Origin: Castanea sativa
Lineage: Eukaryota > Streptophyta > Magnoliopsida > Fagales > Fagaceae
Direction of reading: 5' to 3'
Assembly (NCBI RefSeq): GCF_040712315.1
Contig: NC_134021.1
Coordinates: 32,151,501 to 32,215,500 of the forward strand
DNA length: 64,000 nt
Below are positions 11,161 through 23,223 of this stretch, one piece after another (the first letter of the stretch is position 1; each line of letters starts with the position of its first letter). The notes under the pieces were generated by a model. That model was not told where the DNA came from and made no database searches. It saw only the letters and a program-made list of their open reading frames with translations. The position numbers were made by a program, and so were the translations under genes.

Positions 11161-12976
11161 GGTTCTAGTTAACTCGACTGATAAAGTCTCTAATAGTTAA
11201 ATAAAAGATCTAGGGTTTAATTTCCGCCTACGCCAAAAACTGATCCATGTCTTGGTCTAATAATAAAGAGCTATCATCACGAAAACACCATAGAATGAAA
11301 CTTAAAATAAAATAATAAAGAAAAAAAAAGAATAAGAAAAAAAGAGTTGGACTTGTGCTCTAGCTGGCACAACATCTTCTTTCCAAGAAAACAAACAAAG
11401 AGCTTAGGATATTCGATTAGGACTTAGGACATTAACACCAAGAAACCCTAGACAGAAATTTCCCAATCTAACCATAGCAAATAAGTGTGATCACCACAAG
11501 CATTTATTCATGTTCCAAGCCCATGAGTTTTCATGGGTGTAAGCTTGGTTCATATTTATAAGGCCAGGGGCGAAGCTACATTGCTCCAAAAAAAAAAAAA
11601 TTCCCCTACAACTATACTAGTAATAGGATATAATCCTCCAAAAAAATTAGAACCGGCCCCCCAATTATTTTTAAGATTTCTAATTAGTCCAATAGATTTT
11701 TAGTTGGCTTCCTCAATTGTTCAAAACTTTATTACTTGTCCACCCCAATTATTCCTAAGATTTATAGTTAGTCCAAAAGATAATGACTAATAGTTGATCT
11801 TCTCAATTGTCCAAAAAATTTATAATTAATCCAATGGATAATAACTCACTCTCTAGCATCATTGACAACCCATTTCCCAACATAATTTCAATTTTTTTTT
11901 TTTCATCTTTAGGTACCTACGGAGTTTTGTTGTAGCTGCTAGTGCTAGCTCATCGCCCCATTTTCTTTCTTCTCAACACACAAACTCCTATCTCAACCAA
12001 AATTATTAATCCATTTTTTTCTTAGTGCAACATCATTTTCTTGACTCTTTAAAGAAGTGAATATGCAAGTGCATTTTATTTTCTCTCTCTCTTTTATCAA
12101 TCATCAATGTTAATTTACCATTAGTATTATTTTTGTTTCTTTCTTCTGCCACTATGTGTGTGTTGATATGCATAAGGGTATTTAAGATTTTTTTTTTGTT
12201 CACATTTTTGTATTGCTATCTTTATTCTATTATAGATTATTAGGCATAACTTTGATGTGAACTGTTCTTTTATTGGATTTTTTTTTTTTTTTGTATTTGT
12301 CTATAATAAACTATATAATTTTTTTATGTTCATTTATATTTAAGAATATAAAAATATATCAAAGTTAATAATTTTATATTCAATATGAACTATGGTTAAT
12401 ATATCAATACTACAATTCGACCTCCAAGTAAAATTTTTTGGCTACGCCCTGTATAGGCAACAACTCTTCACTTTGTATCCAAAAAAAAAAACAACTCTTC
12501 ATCATGAAAGTATGCCGCATGCATGAACTTGGCATGTCATAAATGGCAATGTGAACTTCAGCAAGAGTAGACCAATGCAAAGATTTTTATTGATTAAGCT
12601 CCTTAACCACCCGTTAAGTTTGGGAAAAATAGCCTAATCGGCATTTAATGTTATCTTTGAAACCTCAAGTTTAGATTTCAACAATAAAATAGCACACGCT
12701 CCAACAGTTAGAGCATTCCTATCTGGGAAACCAAAATGTAAATTGGGTCCCACTATTCAGAAAACTCTTTTATATTTCATTATAAATAAATATAATATAT
12801 AATAAGAGCATCCATTAATCTTAGAGAGAGAGAGAGAGATATGAAATAAAAAACAACTGCATTTCAATCTTAGTACATACGTGGAAATACACAAATAGAA
12901 AATGAAGATGCAGCTTTGATATGTAGTTTCTTCAGAAGATTAATTTAACTTCTCAAAAGGCCCTAATTGGTTTCTT
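11161..12976. other. gene-free spacer downstream of the peroxidase
   Basis: Poly-A and poly-T runs, a decayed element with repeated TTAGTCCA/TTGTCCA phrases (11650-11860) and a (GA)n tract at 12823-12839. No gene seen. The peroxidase 3' UTR should lie just left of 12977. Confidence 0.5.
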
Positions 12977-15135
12977 TTAATTGGCTGGATTGAAAACTCT
13001 GCAGTTATTTCGAATTTCCCCGGCTTTTCCAACAAGAACTTCAATGCTTCCCAGCTTTACCATAGCTTTTGCAAAGTTGTTCTGAAATCTAATCCCATTT
13101 GATGCAAAACCAGAAACAGTACTAGCGGTTGAATTATCCAGTGCAAGTTCCTGATCAAGCTGTAATATACCTCTCTTCAAAAGTATTTGATTATAGAACT
13201 TGTTGTCAAAGGAAAAAAAGGTATTATGATCCAAAAATACAGTAGCAGACACATTCGGTGCACATGTCTTGTTGAGCTTGGCAACCAAAGTAGGATCCAT
13301 TGAAGGGTCAGGAACTCCAGAGCCCCTAAAGTTAGAAAGCCGATTGCTAAAGAAGAAGCAGCGTGCAAATCCAACAGTGTGTGCACCTAAAAGTGTCACC
13401 ATTTCATTGAGGTCTATCCCTTTGGCTTTGAAAAATTGCAATGCCCCAGACACAGAGATTCCTGGTCCTGGCAAGTTCACATCGTCCGGATTCGACACTA
13501 GTCCATCACGCCTTCCAGTTGGCACTGTATAATTAGGCCCTCCGGCTAGAGCAATTGCGTCACGAGCTGCCAAAGTAATAATATCTGCACATGAAACAGT
13601 TGTAGAGCATGTATCCTCTAGGCTTTTCTTGGCCTTATCAATAACCTCATATCCTCTTACAGTTTGGTTTGGGCTAGCAATTTTCTCCGAAGAATTTTTC
13701 TTGGCTGAGTCTATTAGTATAGATGCACCACAACCCTGATGTAAAAGAATATAATGTTATGAAAAAAATATTGTTTTATACTCTTTTGATATGCCAAAGC
13801 TCTTCCAAGAGACAAGTTACAATATCTCAGAGAAATGTTGTGTCACACATCAAAGCATTGAGGGGGAATGTTAAAAATTAGGACAAAATTTAGATAGAAA
13901 CTTGGTTGTAGCTCACAACTACAACTCTACTCATATTATATGTAAATTTTGAGAAATCAACCATTGGATTGCATTTTCTTCTTATATCTTTCATTCTTGC
14001 AAAATTTTCAAAATATCAAAGATCAATAGCTAGCTATGTCAGCAATCAACTATTTAAATTTCAAGTTTTTGTAGTCTAAAATTTTACATAAAAAATACAT
14101 CTATGGATCGAATAATATATTATATCCGATTAGCATAAAGTTTGATTTGCATGTTAAGAACATAAAGAACATATAATCCAATTATCCAACACTTAGATTT
14201 TCAAAATATGTATCTATGTTAATTTTTTTTTTAGTAGAAATTCTAGCCATATTTTTTCCTAAAAATTAATGCTTCGTTATTTTGTGTTTTTTTTTTTTTT
14301 TGGCTGAATTGTGTATTTTAAACTAGTATATAGTCATTTACTTGGATGTAATTAGGTATGTGCATGATGGACAAGTGTAAAGACCATTATTTATGTTAGA
14401 AAAAGATATATTTGTAATTGGTGTAGTAGAGTATCAATTGAAGAGAGGAGAAAAGTACAGTCCTATTATTTCTCCCACTTTCAAAAAAATTTGTCGTCAT
14501 TTTAGAAAAACTAATCTTTAATAGAAAATCTTAGAGAAACTCAACCAAATAATTGTTCCCTTCCATTCCAAAGTAAACACACTCTGTACATACAATCTCC
14601 ACACTTTCTCACTAAGGCTGCACTTGGGATTTGAGAATAAATTAACTTATTTTACTTTTTAGTTTATTTTTGTTCCTAAAGTAAGTCTCATTGCACTGTT
14701 AAGTGAGTCTCATTGTTCTAAAATTCAGTTTTTAGCTTTTTTTCTACTCACTTTGCAACAAAAAAAATTTAGTTGCAACAAAATAAGTAATTCCCAAATA
14801 GACCCTTAAGTGTTCACAGTTTTCAAGTGTCTATTGTTAACATGTGATGACAAGTACACGTATATACAGTGCATATATAGTTTGAGTGTGGGATAATTAA
14901 CCAAAGCCAAATGTTATAATAACTTACTCTAACAAAACAATCGTGAAAATGCATGCGTAGGAAGGCCGCCGTTATGGATGGATCCCTAGAGAATTCATTT
15001 TTCACCACTTGCTGGACAATTGATTCTGCTTGCGGACAGGTAGACTTGTAGAAATCAACCTGCAGGTTGGCCAATACAGGGGGAATAACAAAGAGAAAGA
15101 GAGAGTAAGAATGACCCAAATTTGATCATTTGCAT
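12977..15135 (-). CDS. class III peroxidase, start region frameshifted
   Basis: Secreted haem peroxidase of the plant class III family, which oxidises phenolics with H2O2 in the cell wall. Two exons on the minus strand: exon 1 ends at 14928 (AGA/GTAAGT), exon 2 runs 13735-12977 (CAG/GGT); about 316 residues, normal length. Exon 1 carries the distal haem motif RMHFHDCF; exon 2 carries SCADI, the proximal LGAHTVG, GRRDG and the late cysteines, ending NNCRVFNPAN. It most resembles the Arabidopsis PRX57/PRX44 type by recall. Two oddities. The only nearby ATGs (15135 and 15129) open a signal-peptide-like frame, MIKFGSFLLSLSL, which is one base out of phase with the mature protein; the shift falls in a CT-rich run at about 15091-15107. 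Also, the usual GCDAS reads GCGAS (codon 13727-13729), losing a distal calcium ligand. It is either a young pseudogene or a sequence error at the run. Confidence 0.85.
13736..14927 (-). other. peroxidase intron with embedded MITEs
   Basis: The single intron (about 1.19 kb) holds two inserted repeats. From 13882 it contains a diverged copy of the GACAAAATTTAG MITE family. At 14616-14805 it contains a Tourist-like MITE whose ends are GGCTGCACTTGGGA and, inverted, GGGTCTATTTGGGA, flanked by TAA and TTA. Confidence 0.6.
14616..14805. mobile_element. Tourist-like MITE in peroxidase intron
   Basis: Imperfect terminal inverted repeats GGCTGCACTTGGGA and GGGTCTATTTGGGA, extending into AACTTATTTT/AAAATAAGT. 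Flanked by TAA (14613-14615) and TTA (14806-14808). About 190 bp, non-coding; PIF/Harbinger-type by TIR and 3-bp target. Confidence 0.6.
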
Positions 15136-15985
15136 TTTTTTAATAGGATTAGTATTCTTTTTCATATGGGGTTGTGGCAATGGTTTTGAGCTTTGAGAGA
15201 ATTAATAGCAAACAACACAGATTGGCATGACGTGCAAGGTCAAAGTAGCAATCAACATTGAACTATGAGGTCCGTGAAAGAAAGCGATTTATCAATTTGG
15301 CTGCTTTTGATTTCAGATGGGATAAAATTCAATGTTTTGTTTTTTTGATAATGGGTCCAAACCCTCATTGTTGAGGAGTGCCTACATGCATACAAGTTTC
15401 TATTATGTTGACATTCTTCCATACCCAAATCAAATTATTGAGGATTTTTATATTGTTATAGTGGAAACAGAGAATTATTCTTGAGCTTATTATAAGTGCT
15501 AGGACGGCATTCAAACTTTCTTCCTTTTCTTTTTTATAGGTAAGTAAATTAATGGCAATAAATCCAGAACCAAGATGACAAATAATCACAGTGCTGGCCA
15601 ACACAACAGCAGGCCAATTCTATGTGCTGAACATTTCATTGACCCCACGCAATTAAGCAAAACGTTTGACAAATGGAAAAATTATAACAATGATTATTGT
15701 TAATATGTTATGGTCTATTCTTTCCTTCATTATCATATGACAATGAGGGCACCTTATTTGACATTTGTCCCTTACTGCCCACTTTGAGGCCCATATCACA
15801 CAACACAAGAAAATGGGTTAAAGCTTGTGCGCAAAGTCCAACCCAATAATATTCCCACTTCATCTCTATATGGGCATGAATTTTTTGCCCAAATTCTTTA
15901 CATCCAACGGAATGTGAATGGACTTCACGACCTACATTATTTGACTCATATAACAAATGGGGATTGTGACTCACAAAACAAAAAT
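15136..15985. other. peroxidase upstream region, no gene seen
   Basis: Would hold the peroxidase promoter (minus strand). I cannot point to a confident TATA box. The short ORFs here have no recognisable protein features. Confidence 0.45.
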
Positions 15986-15989
15986 TATC

Positions 15990-16325
15990 ACTACACAAAA
16001 TGGGATGGCCCATATTATTTTCACTTACATGGGTTGGGCTCACGGCCGAGCTCTATCTCTCTTCAAGGGTTGGGTCAATGAGTCCCATAATCAAGATCTC
16101 ATATTCATAGAACATAGTCAATGGCAAAATCATATTATTCTCAAGACAAAATTTTAATTGGCTTATATATCAACAGAAGGCTCTAGCCCACATTCTCTTA
16201 TGCTTAATGGGTTCATAAGTTGCAAAGCACTTGGAGCCCACATACCTCATAAAAGCCTAATGAGTAGTTGTAGAATTAAATCCTTAAGGCCCACTATCTT
16301 TACACGCTCCAAAAAGAGTTGGACC
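15990..16325 (+). repeat. duplicated block, copy B (empty site)
   Basis: Paralogue of the 10470-11160 block. It retains GGTTGGGCTCACGGCCGAGC uninterrupted at about 16030-16051, so it shows the sequence as it was before the MITE entered the other copy. Confidence 0.7.
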
Positions 16326-16339
16326 GCTCATCGACATCT

Positions 16340-16740
16340 TTGGTGGGTAAGTGGATTCTAATTAAGTGGAAACCAACTGATACTCTAGCCTTCAAAACTA
16401 ACCTTGGGGCCGTTTTTGAGGACACTGACGAAGCCAGTATTGGGTGGTGGTTTGGAATTCCTTGGTATTCACCAATTTATCTTTGAAGGCAAACCCTGAA
16501 ATAGCTATAAACTTCCTTAAGCAAGGTAATAACTTGCAATCTGCTTATAGTTACTTGATCAAACATAATTTTTCTTATGTAAACTTTTTACAGAGTTATT
16601 CTTTTTATTGTGTTTATCGGCAAGTTAATGCAATAGCACGTGCCTTAGTTAGGAGATCAAAATTTTCTTCACCTTTATTAATTTGGATGGAAGATATTTG
16701 TTTCCACTTATTTCGGCTGATTTACCAACCAGTTGAATAA
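16340..16740 (+). pseudogene. LINE RNase H-like C-terminal fragment
   Basis: The frame from 16444 ends with CVYRQVNAIARALVRRS and LIWMEDI. This resembles the end of plant LINE ORF2 RNase H domains (N-x-x-A-H-x-L-A-R-R and a WMED-like tail), but the His is replaced and upstream catalytic segments are shifted into other frames. Remnant only. Confidence 0.5.
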
Positions 16741-17590
16741 AATCTATGCTGATATTTTTCTCAACCAAAAAAAATGTACTCCAAAAGACGTGCTACTTAT
16801 TTTTATAGTTATAGCACTTTTTTTTATATATATAAAATAGAATTCTACTCTATCCTAATCTAAATATATATAGTACTTAATAATAGGCAACATTGTATGG
16901 TAATCGGGTAACTAATGGATTACAATCCAAAGGTCTACTCACAAGTGCATGAGTAATTACTTTATTGTGTAACTGAAAATTTATAATATACTATTTGATG
17001 CTAATAAATACTTTTCATAATGGGATAGTCGATATCATCTAATTGGTAATAATAATAAGTAATAATGCAAATAACAATGAGAATGAATAGAGAAGTTTTA
17101 AATGTGTCATTGTTTTATTTTTATTTTTTTACAAAAAGACATGTGTCATCACTGTAAACATCTATTAGTTGCAATGATCCAACTTTTATAATATATATAT
17201 AATTAGATGCCCACAAAATAAAATTTAAAAGGAATTTTTAGAAAAAGATTTAATGCAATGTTTAGGGGGGGGGGGGGTTTAAACATAAGTGGTTGTTTTT
17301 TTCTTTTTGTTTTTTTTTTATAATAATTATCAAATGGTCAAATGTGAATAGTTAGCACACAAAAAATGTAAATAATAGATACATTCATCTTCACCTTTTA
17401 AGAGTATTAATTACAAAAATATTTGTAATGTACCTTTAATTTATTCTATAATTAAATGTATTGGCACATATCAAGTGTGTTATGTTATGGACAAATTGCA
17501 ACTTGCCACTTGGCATTATTTGTCTACATCATTCAAAATAGATAGGTTGCACTACTTGTCATAGTTTTGTGTATTCCACTGGTTGTAGGA
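16741..17590. other. gene-free AT-rich spacer
   Basis: Contains a G-run at 17266-17277 and several T-runs. No gene or clear element ends seen. Confidence 0.5.
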
Positions 17591-18109
17591 TTATATATAT
17601 ATAACACATACATGTGTGTAACACTATCCGGAATTGATTGGCGATTGACAAATTGATGGAATCGATCAAGCCTAATCCAAAACTCGACTAATTTGCTCGA
17701 TGCAAAGATCAATTGTGGTCCTATCCTTTGAAACTAGACAGCTTCTGGGACGAGTGACAAGTCATTGATATATATAACACATACATGTGCGTAACGCTGT
17801 CCAGAACTAATCGGCAATTGACAAATTGCTGGAATCAATCAGGCCTGATCCAAAACTCGACTAATTTGCTTGATGCAGCAATCAATTGTAGTCCTATCCT
17901 TTGAAACTAGATAGCTTCTAGGATGAGTGACGAGTCATTGATATATATAACACATACATGTGTGTAACGCTATCTGGAACCAATCAACAACTGAAAAATT
18001 GATAGAATCGATTGGGCCTAATCCAAAACTCAACTGATTCGCTCGATTCAGCAATCAATTGTGGTCCTATCCTTTGAAACTAGACAGCTTATAGGGCGAG
18101 TGACGAGTC
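17591..18109 (+). repeat. three tandem copies of a 173-bp unit
   Basis: Units start at 17591, 17764 and 17937, each exactly 173 bp. Each opens with (A)TTGATATATATAACACATAC-like sequence and ends GAGTGACGAGTC or close. Copies differ by scattered substitutions but keep phase. Between them the open phrase TGTGTGTAACGCT is also conserved. No coding potential is evident. Confidence 0.93.
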
Positions 18110-18727
18110 ATTGCTAGAAAAATTGATTCAAACTGATTTGACTGATCTCTACTATTAAACTTCATCATTCTCCACCAATATAAGGGTTTCTCTACAGTCC
18201 TCCACAAGATCCTAGTCAAATTTCATCAATATTGCCACCATTCTGATCAGATTTTGAGGGTTTCTTGAACAGGTTTGACAAGATCTTCATAGATCCGACT
18301 ACTCTCTCTGCCTTTTAGCCAACTCTAATTAACATCCAATTGCCACCTAACAAGACCCAAGCAGTTTGAACCAACATCCCTTCACAATTGGTGTCGAGTT
18401 CCAACCTTCCTTATCCAAAGTGGTCAAGTCGAGTCCAAATTGAGCACAAACCTAACTTGAACCATGGACAAACCTACATGTGTGTAATAATTTATCTTGA
18501 CTAATATAATGGCATCACAATTTGTACACCCCTTCCCCTTTCCCAAACAAAAATCCTGGCTACGCCCCTATTTGGCATATAAAACGCCATATCAGTGCCA
18601 CCAATCTAACCATAAAATTGATATTGCTTTCATCCCCATTTCAAAATGTTCTTACAATTTGGTTTATGCTCTTAGTCATCTTAGCATTTCTTTAATTAAA
18701 TATCCAAATATAAATATAAAGTATTAA
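18110..18727. other. gene-free spacer
   Basis: Non-repetitive sequence of moderate GC. The short ORF at 18497-18727 has no recognisable feature. Confidence 0.4.
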
Positions 18728-18940
18728 GGGTCTGTTTGAATACTATTTATTTTGCTTAAAATTGAAAACTTATTGTTGAAAACACTATAACAAAATAATT
18801 TTTAAACTATGAATGGTGTTGTGGGACCCACGGCTGACCTGCTTATGTGTGTTTTTTGAAGTTTGGCTAGGTCATGAACAATACCGTGGGACCCAGCCAA
18901 AAAACGCAAAACGCCTAATAATTTCTAGGCAAACGCACAC
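18728..18940. mobile_element. small Tourist-like MITE
   Basis: Ends GGGTCTGTTTG and, inverted, GTGTGCGTTTGC, flanked on both sides by TAA (18725-18727 and 18941-18943). About 213 bp, non-coding. Confidence 0.6.
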
Positions 18941-20531
18941 TAAATATGAAACACAAAAAATTGCAAATTTCACTTGGTCATTTCTCTGCTTCTTTGTGGC
19001 CTGAAAATCTCAATCAAGTTCTTATTGTCACTTCTTCTCCACAATAAACCTAAAGGAAAAAAAATACTCACCTCCCTTGAGATTTGGAAAAAAAAAAAAG
19101 TGATAACCCTCTTACATAAGTGATAAATTTAGAATAACAAGGCAAGGTTTATAAAGCATCAAAAAACTTGCAATGACAAATCTCTTTACAATCCGTTGAA
19201 AATGGGAATAAAATGGAGCAAAATTCATACTAGATTTTAAAATACTCTTTAATTAAAACAAATGGTTTTAGAATTGGAAAGAAAGAAATAAAGAAAAATT
19301 AAGAGGGTATTTGGATTGAGGTGCTTTGAGTTATATAACTCAAAACCCAAAATCTGTGGGACCCACTAAGTGAAAACTAGTTGAGCTTTATTTTCATTCT
19401 TTGTTTCCAAAACTCGTTTCTCAAAATTTTGAGATATGGGAATGAAAATTGAGAACTAATGAAATGATGTTTTCAATTTTTAAAATTTGAGTTTGATGGC
19501 ATTTTCGTTATTAAGTTAAACCGTGTGGGGCCCAACGCAGTGAGTAGTCAAATCAAACCTCAATATTGTTGGAACTCTTTCTCCCTTTGGCTTATCCTTG
19601 GCTTAGCAATGAGTTTTATAGTACCTTTTCCCTCAGTTTTTTCTCTCTACCTTTAGATGCCATTACTCTAAATCCGACTTCCCCATTCACTCATCTCACC
19701 CACCTCTCTGAACCAATATAAATCACTTCCTTTACCTTTTCTTTTCCTAGTCTTTATATCAATCTCCAATGGCTTCAGTTGTTCAAAAGCTCACGCACTA
19801 AAAAGGAGATTGATCGAAGAACCCATCCTAGTCGAGACCCAGCATCACCAACAAGCCCATCTGTCACCAACGCCCAAATCGGTCAATTCATCAGCTCCTA
19901 ACTCTACCCAAGTGACCACGTTTTATCTCTCTCCCTCTGTAAACTCACTTTGCTTTGTTTTCAATTTCTCTAAATTTCAGTGTTTGTATTTCAACGTTTT
20001 TGTACAAGTGCTTTGTTTTTTTTTTTTTTTTGTATTTCAATGTTTTTTTATCCAATTTCTCTAAACATTGATGGGTTTTGTAAAATAATCAAATTTGTGT
20101 CTGATGAAATGTGGACTTTCAAACTTTGAATGGATATATTTTATGGGTTATTGTATGGTTTAATTCTGGTTGTAAGTTAAAAATCCTAACTTTTTTGTGA
20201 CTTTGTTTGCCATTGTGTAGTGAACAAAAAACCCTGTGTTGTGACTGATAACCACTATTTCCTTACTGATCTGAGTTTGTGTCTGTCTTGACTGTTTTTT
20301 GTTTATATATGGGTTTTCAGCTTATAATTAAAAGTTTGCTAGAAATATGTGGGTCTTCTACCAAGTGTTTGAGGTTGCATCCATTGGATTTGTTATGGGT
20401 TTTATGCTGTATATAATTTTGGAAGCCCAATTTTGTTTGATCTTTCAAAAGGCCGAAAGGACCCACATTGACACATTATTAAAACCTATGATCTATAAAT
20501 TAACACATTTTGTGCTGGGATATTTGTATTA

Positions 20532-21772
20532 GATGGCTCATGAATCACAAGAGGTGGATGACAAAATGTGGCCTCCCTATATTGAACAAATTTTTTTAGA
20601 CTATGTTGAATGAATAACTCAAAGGGAATATGAAAATTGGTGTGTTTAAGACCCTTGTTTGGGAATCTATTACCAAGCAACTTAATACCCATACTGGGAA
20701 AACTTTCCCCACTAAGAAGGTGATCCAAGAGCATAAGTAGACATGGCAATACGGGTTAGAATTTTCTGACCCGACCAGGAAAATACCTTACCCAAACCTG
20801 ATTTTTTTGACCCGAAGCAAAAGCGGGTTGACCCGTGACCCAATTTTTTTGCGGGTCAACTCGACCCAACCCGAATAACCCATGACCCGACCCATTAAAA
20901 AATTCGCTAAAAAAATATTTAAATTACGTCTTGATACTAAGTGCATAAAGCACAAAGTACCAAAACAAATAATTAATATATTATAGATATAAAGTTATAA
21001 AAAATTAAAACTATTGTCAAGACATGACATGAGAAAATGACTATTTGATTCATCAAAACCAATAAGATCTAGCTTCAGTGCTTGCCAATTGCCATGAGAC
21101 AAGACAACACGTTACACAAGGGCCAAGGCTGTCAAGAGTCAAGACAACCATTAAAATAAAATAAAAATATCTCATTAAGCTAAGTTGTAGTCCATTGCCC
21201 AAAGCCAAAGGCACAAACAAATGAACAATGCACAAACGGCAAACCTGAAAGTTGAGTCAAACCAAACCACAAAGCTTCCTTTCCCAGTTCCTCTACTCTT
21301 TCTCTTGCGCCTCCGGCCTCTACCCTTCTTCACACTTTTTTAGTTTCACACAAAGCAGTCAAAGCTTATGCCTCTGCACTTCTCCACTGCTCTGTAGCCT
21401 CTGCTTTCTCACTTCTCTCAATTCTTTGTCTCTCGCCACCCACAGGCCACATAGCCTCTAACTTTACTATTATTTTAAATGCAACAGGAACATGTGCACT
21501 TAAGAAAATCGATAACTTGCTACTTTGCTGGCTTACTTATTTTGTTTGTTTTAAAATCTATCTCTTTTTGAAGATGTAAACTTAGAATTATATGCATTTT
21601 GACAGTGAACTATTAACATTGAAGACTTTTTCCATCATGAATTTATAACTATAAATAATTTTTGTCATGCTCAAAAGTATCAGAATTTGAAGGATATTAA
21701 CAAGTGACATTTGCTTAATAAAGTTTATTCATTCTCTCTAAACAAGTTGTCATTGATTTGTTTTTGTAATTG

Positions 21773-21814
<42 letters not shown>

Positions 21815-22826
21815 TGTTTGAAAAATACAGGTAAACCTGACCCGACCCGCAACTTGATTGACCCATTTAAAAATGACCCCGTTTTGACCCACAAACTTGA
21901 TTGACACGACCCGTACCCAACCCGTCCCAAGCCCGACCCGACCCGCCCGTTTTGCCACGTCTGGGGCTAAGGCAAAAGCAACAAAAGTGGGGGCAATTGT
22001 TGAATAATACGAGGTTAGGGTGGGATGAGTTAACACAAACTGTTACTGGTTTTGAAGAGATGTGGGCAAATGTGATTGCGGTAAGTTCTTTATTCCATCT
22101 GGTGTTTGAATACCTCTATTAACTTCCCTGTTGTCTTTTGTATGTCATGTTGTTTGATGTCAATTTGATTTTGTATCTTTTCAGAGAGATTCAAAAGCAT
22201 CATTGTTACAGAAGAATGGTTGCCCCCATTTTGACAAACTAAAACAACTATTTACCCCTACTACTGCAGCTAGGGCCCTTCAGATTTCTTCTAACACCCT
22301 AACCCTAAATAATGATGAAAAGCGTGCCCTAGAGGAGGCACTTGCCAACGATGTTCATTGTACCTAAGTGGGTCATGATGATTGCTATAGCCTGAACCTG
22401 GAGGGAATACCAAGGGATGAAAGCCCTTTTAATGACCAAACCCAACGTGCTAAGAAGCATCCCATTCAAGATTTTGGTGGCAAGGGGAAGAAGGTTGCCA
22501 AGAAAGTGAATAGGGGGAGTAAGATGACTACTGCTTTACAGGAGTATACTGCAATGACTAGAGAGAGGTATTCCTAAAGAAGGGGGAGGACAATTGGTAG
22601 CTTAGACCATTTTGGCCAATTAGCTACTATAGGTGATCCATGCTCACTGGAAAAGGCTATTGAAGTTCTGATTTAGCATAAGGACATTGATGATGATGCA
22701 TATTTTGCCAATTTCACGGCTCTTCACCTCAAAGAGAACAGGGTGGTGTTCATGGGAATCCCAAAGCGTAGGAGGAAGAGGTGGATGGACCTAGCTGCAA
22801 AGCAGAATGGCAACAGACAAAAATGA
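20532..22826 (+). pseudogene. PIF/Harbinger ORF1, Myb/SANT-like DNA-binding protein
   Basis: Starts MAHESQEVDDKMWPPYIEQI, the usual opening of plant Myb/SANT-like (L10-interacting MYB type) proteins that partner Harbinger transposases. A stop follows after about 30 codons. A hAT-like insertion separates this from the rest of the domain (KWGQLLNNTRLGWDELTQT, TGFEEMWANVIA). After a short intron (GTAAG at 22081 to CAG near 22184) comes RDSKASLLQKNGCPHFDKL, then a basic tail ending RRRKRWMDLAAKQNG. Several in-frame stops. In related elements this protein binds subterminal DNA and helps transposase import; here it is dead. Confidence 0.75.
20738..21963. mobile_element. hAT-like element nested in ORF1
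   Basis: Ends TAGACATGGCAATACGGG and, inverted, CAGACGTGGCAAAACGGG, both followed by GACCC-rich subterminal sequence. The flanks AGCATAAG (20730-20737) and GGGCTAAG (21964-21971) look like a decayed 8-bp duplication. It splits the ORF1 coding sequence. An A-run of about 40 bases lies at 21773-21811. No transposase is seen inside, so it is non-autonomous. Confidence 0.6.
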
Positions 22827-23223
22827 TCTGCTTTATTATTATTTCATTTATATTATTTGGGCTTTGTTGTTCAAATTTCATGGAGTTAGATGTACTTATT
22901 AAAATAGGTTTAAGACGTGGTTGGTTGGACCATCTTTTGGTTTGCTTGTGGTAGCTATCATAGATGACTGAAAACTTAATATGTATGTTATTTGATGGTG
23001 TTTGTAGTAGACTTTGCTTATTCTTTGGTCATGTTTAGTAATCGCTATTTTTAGTGTGATGTTATCTTCAATATTTTAGCATTCATAACTGTTGTTTTAT
23101 GTTCTTTTTACATTTTCTTAAATTTGTTATATCATAAGTAGCGAATCTGCCCTATCTATTTCATAAACTAAATATTGAATATGATACGTGCTAATCCTTT
23201 TTCATTGTAGCATATAGGTCATA

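Noticed and set aside
17591..18109. 173-bp repeats as centromeric satellite
   Set aside because: Only three units amid ordinary genes; length alone is not evidence of a centromere.
21715..22036. Minus-strand ORFs with a poly-Phe run
   Set aside because: Made by the A-run at 21773-21811 within the nested element.
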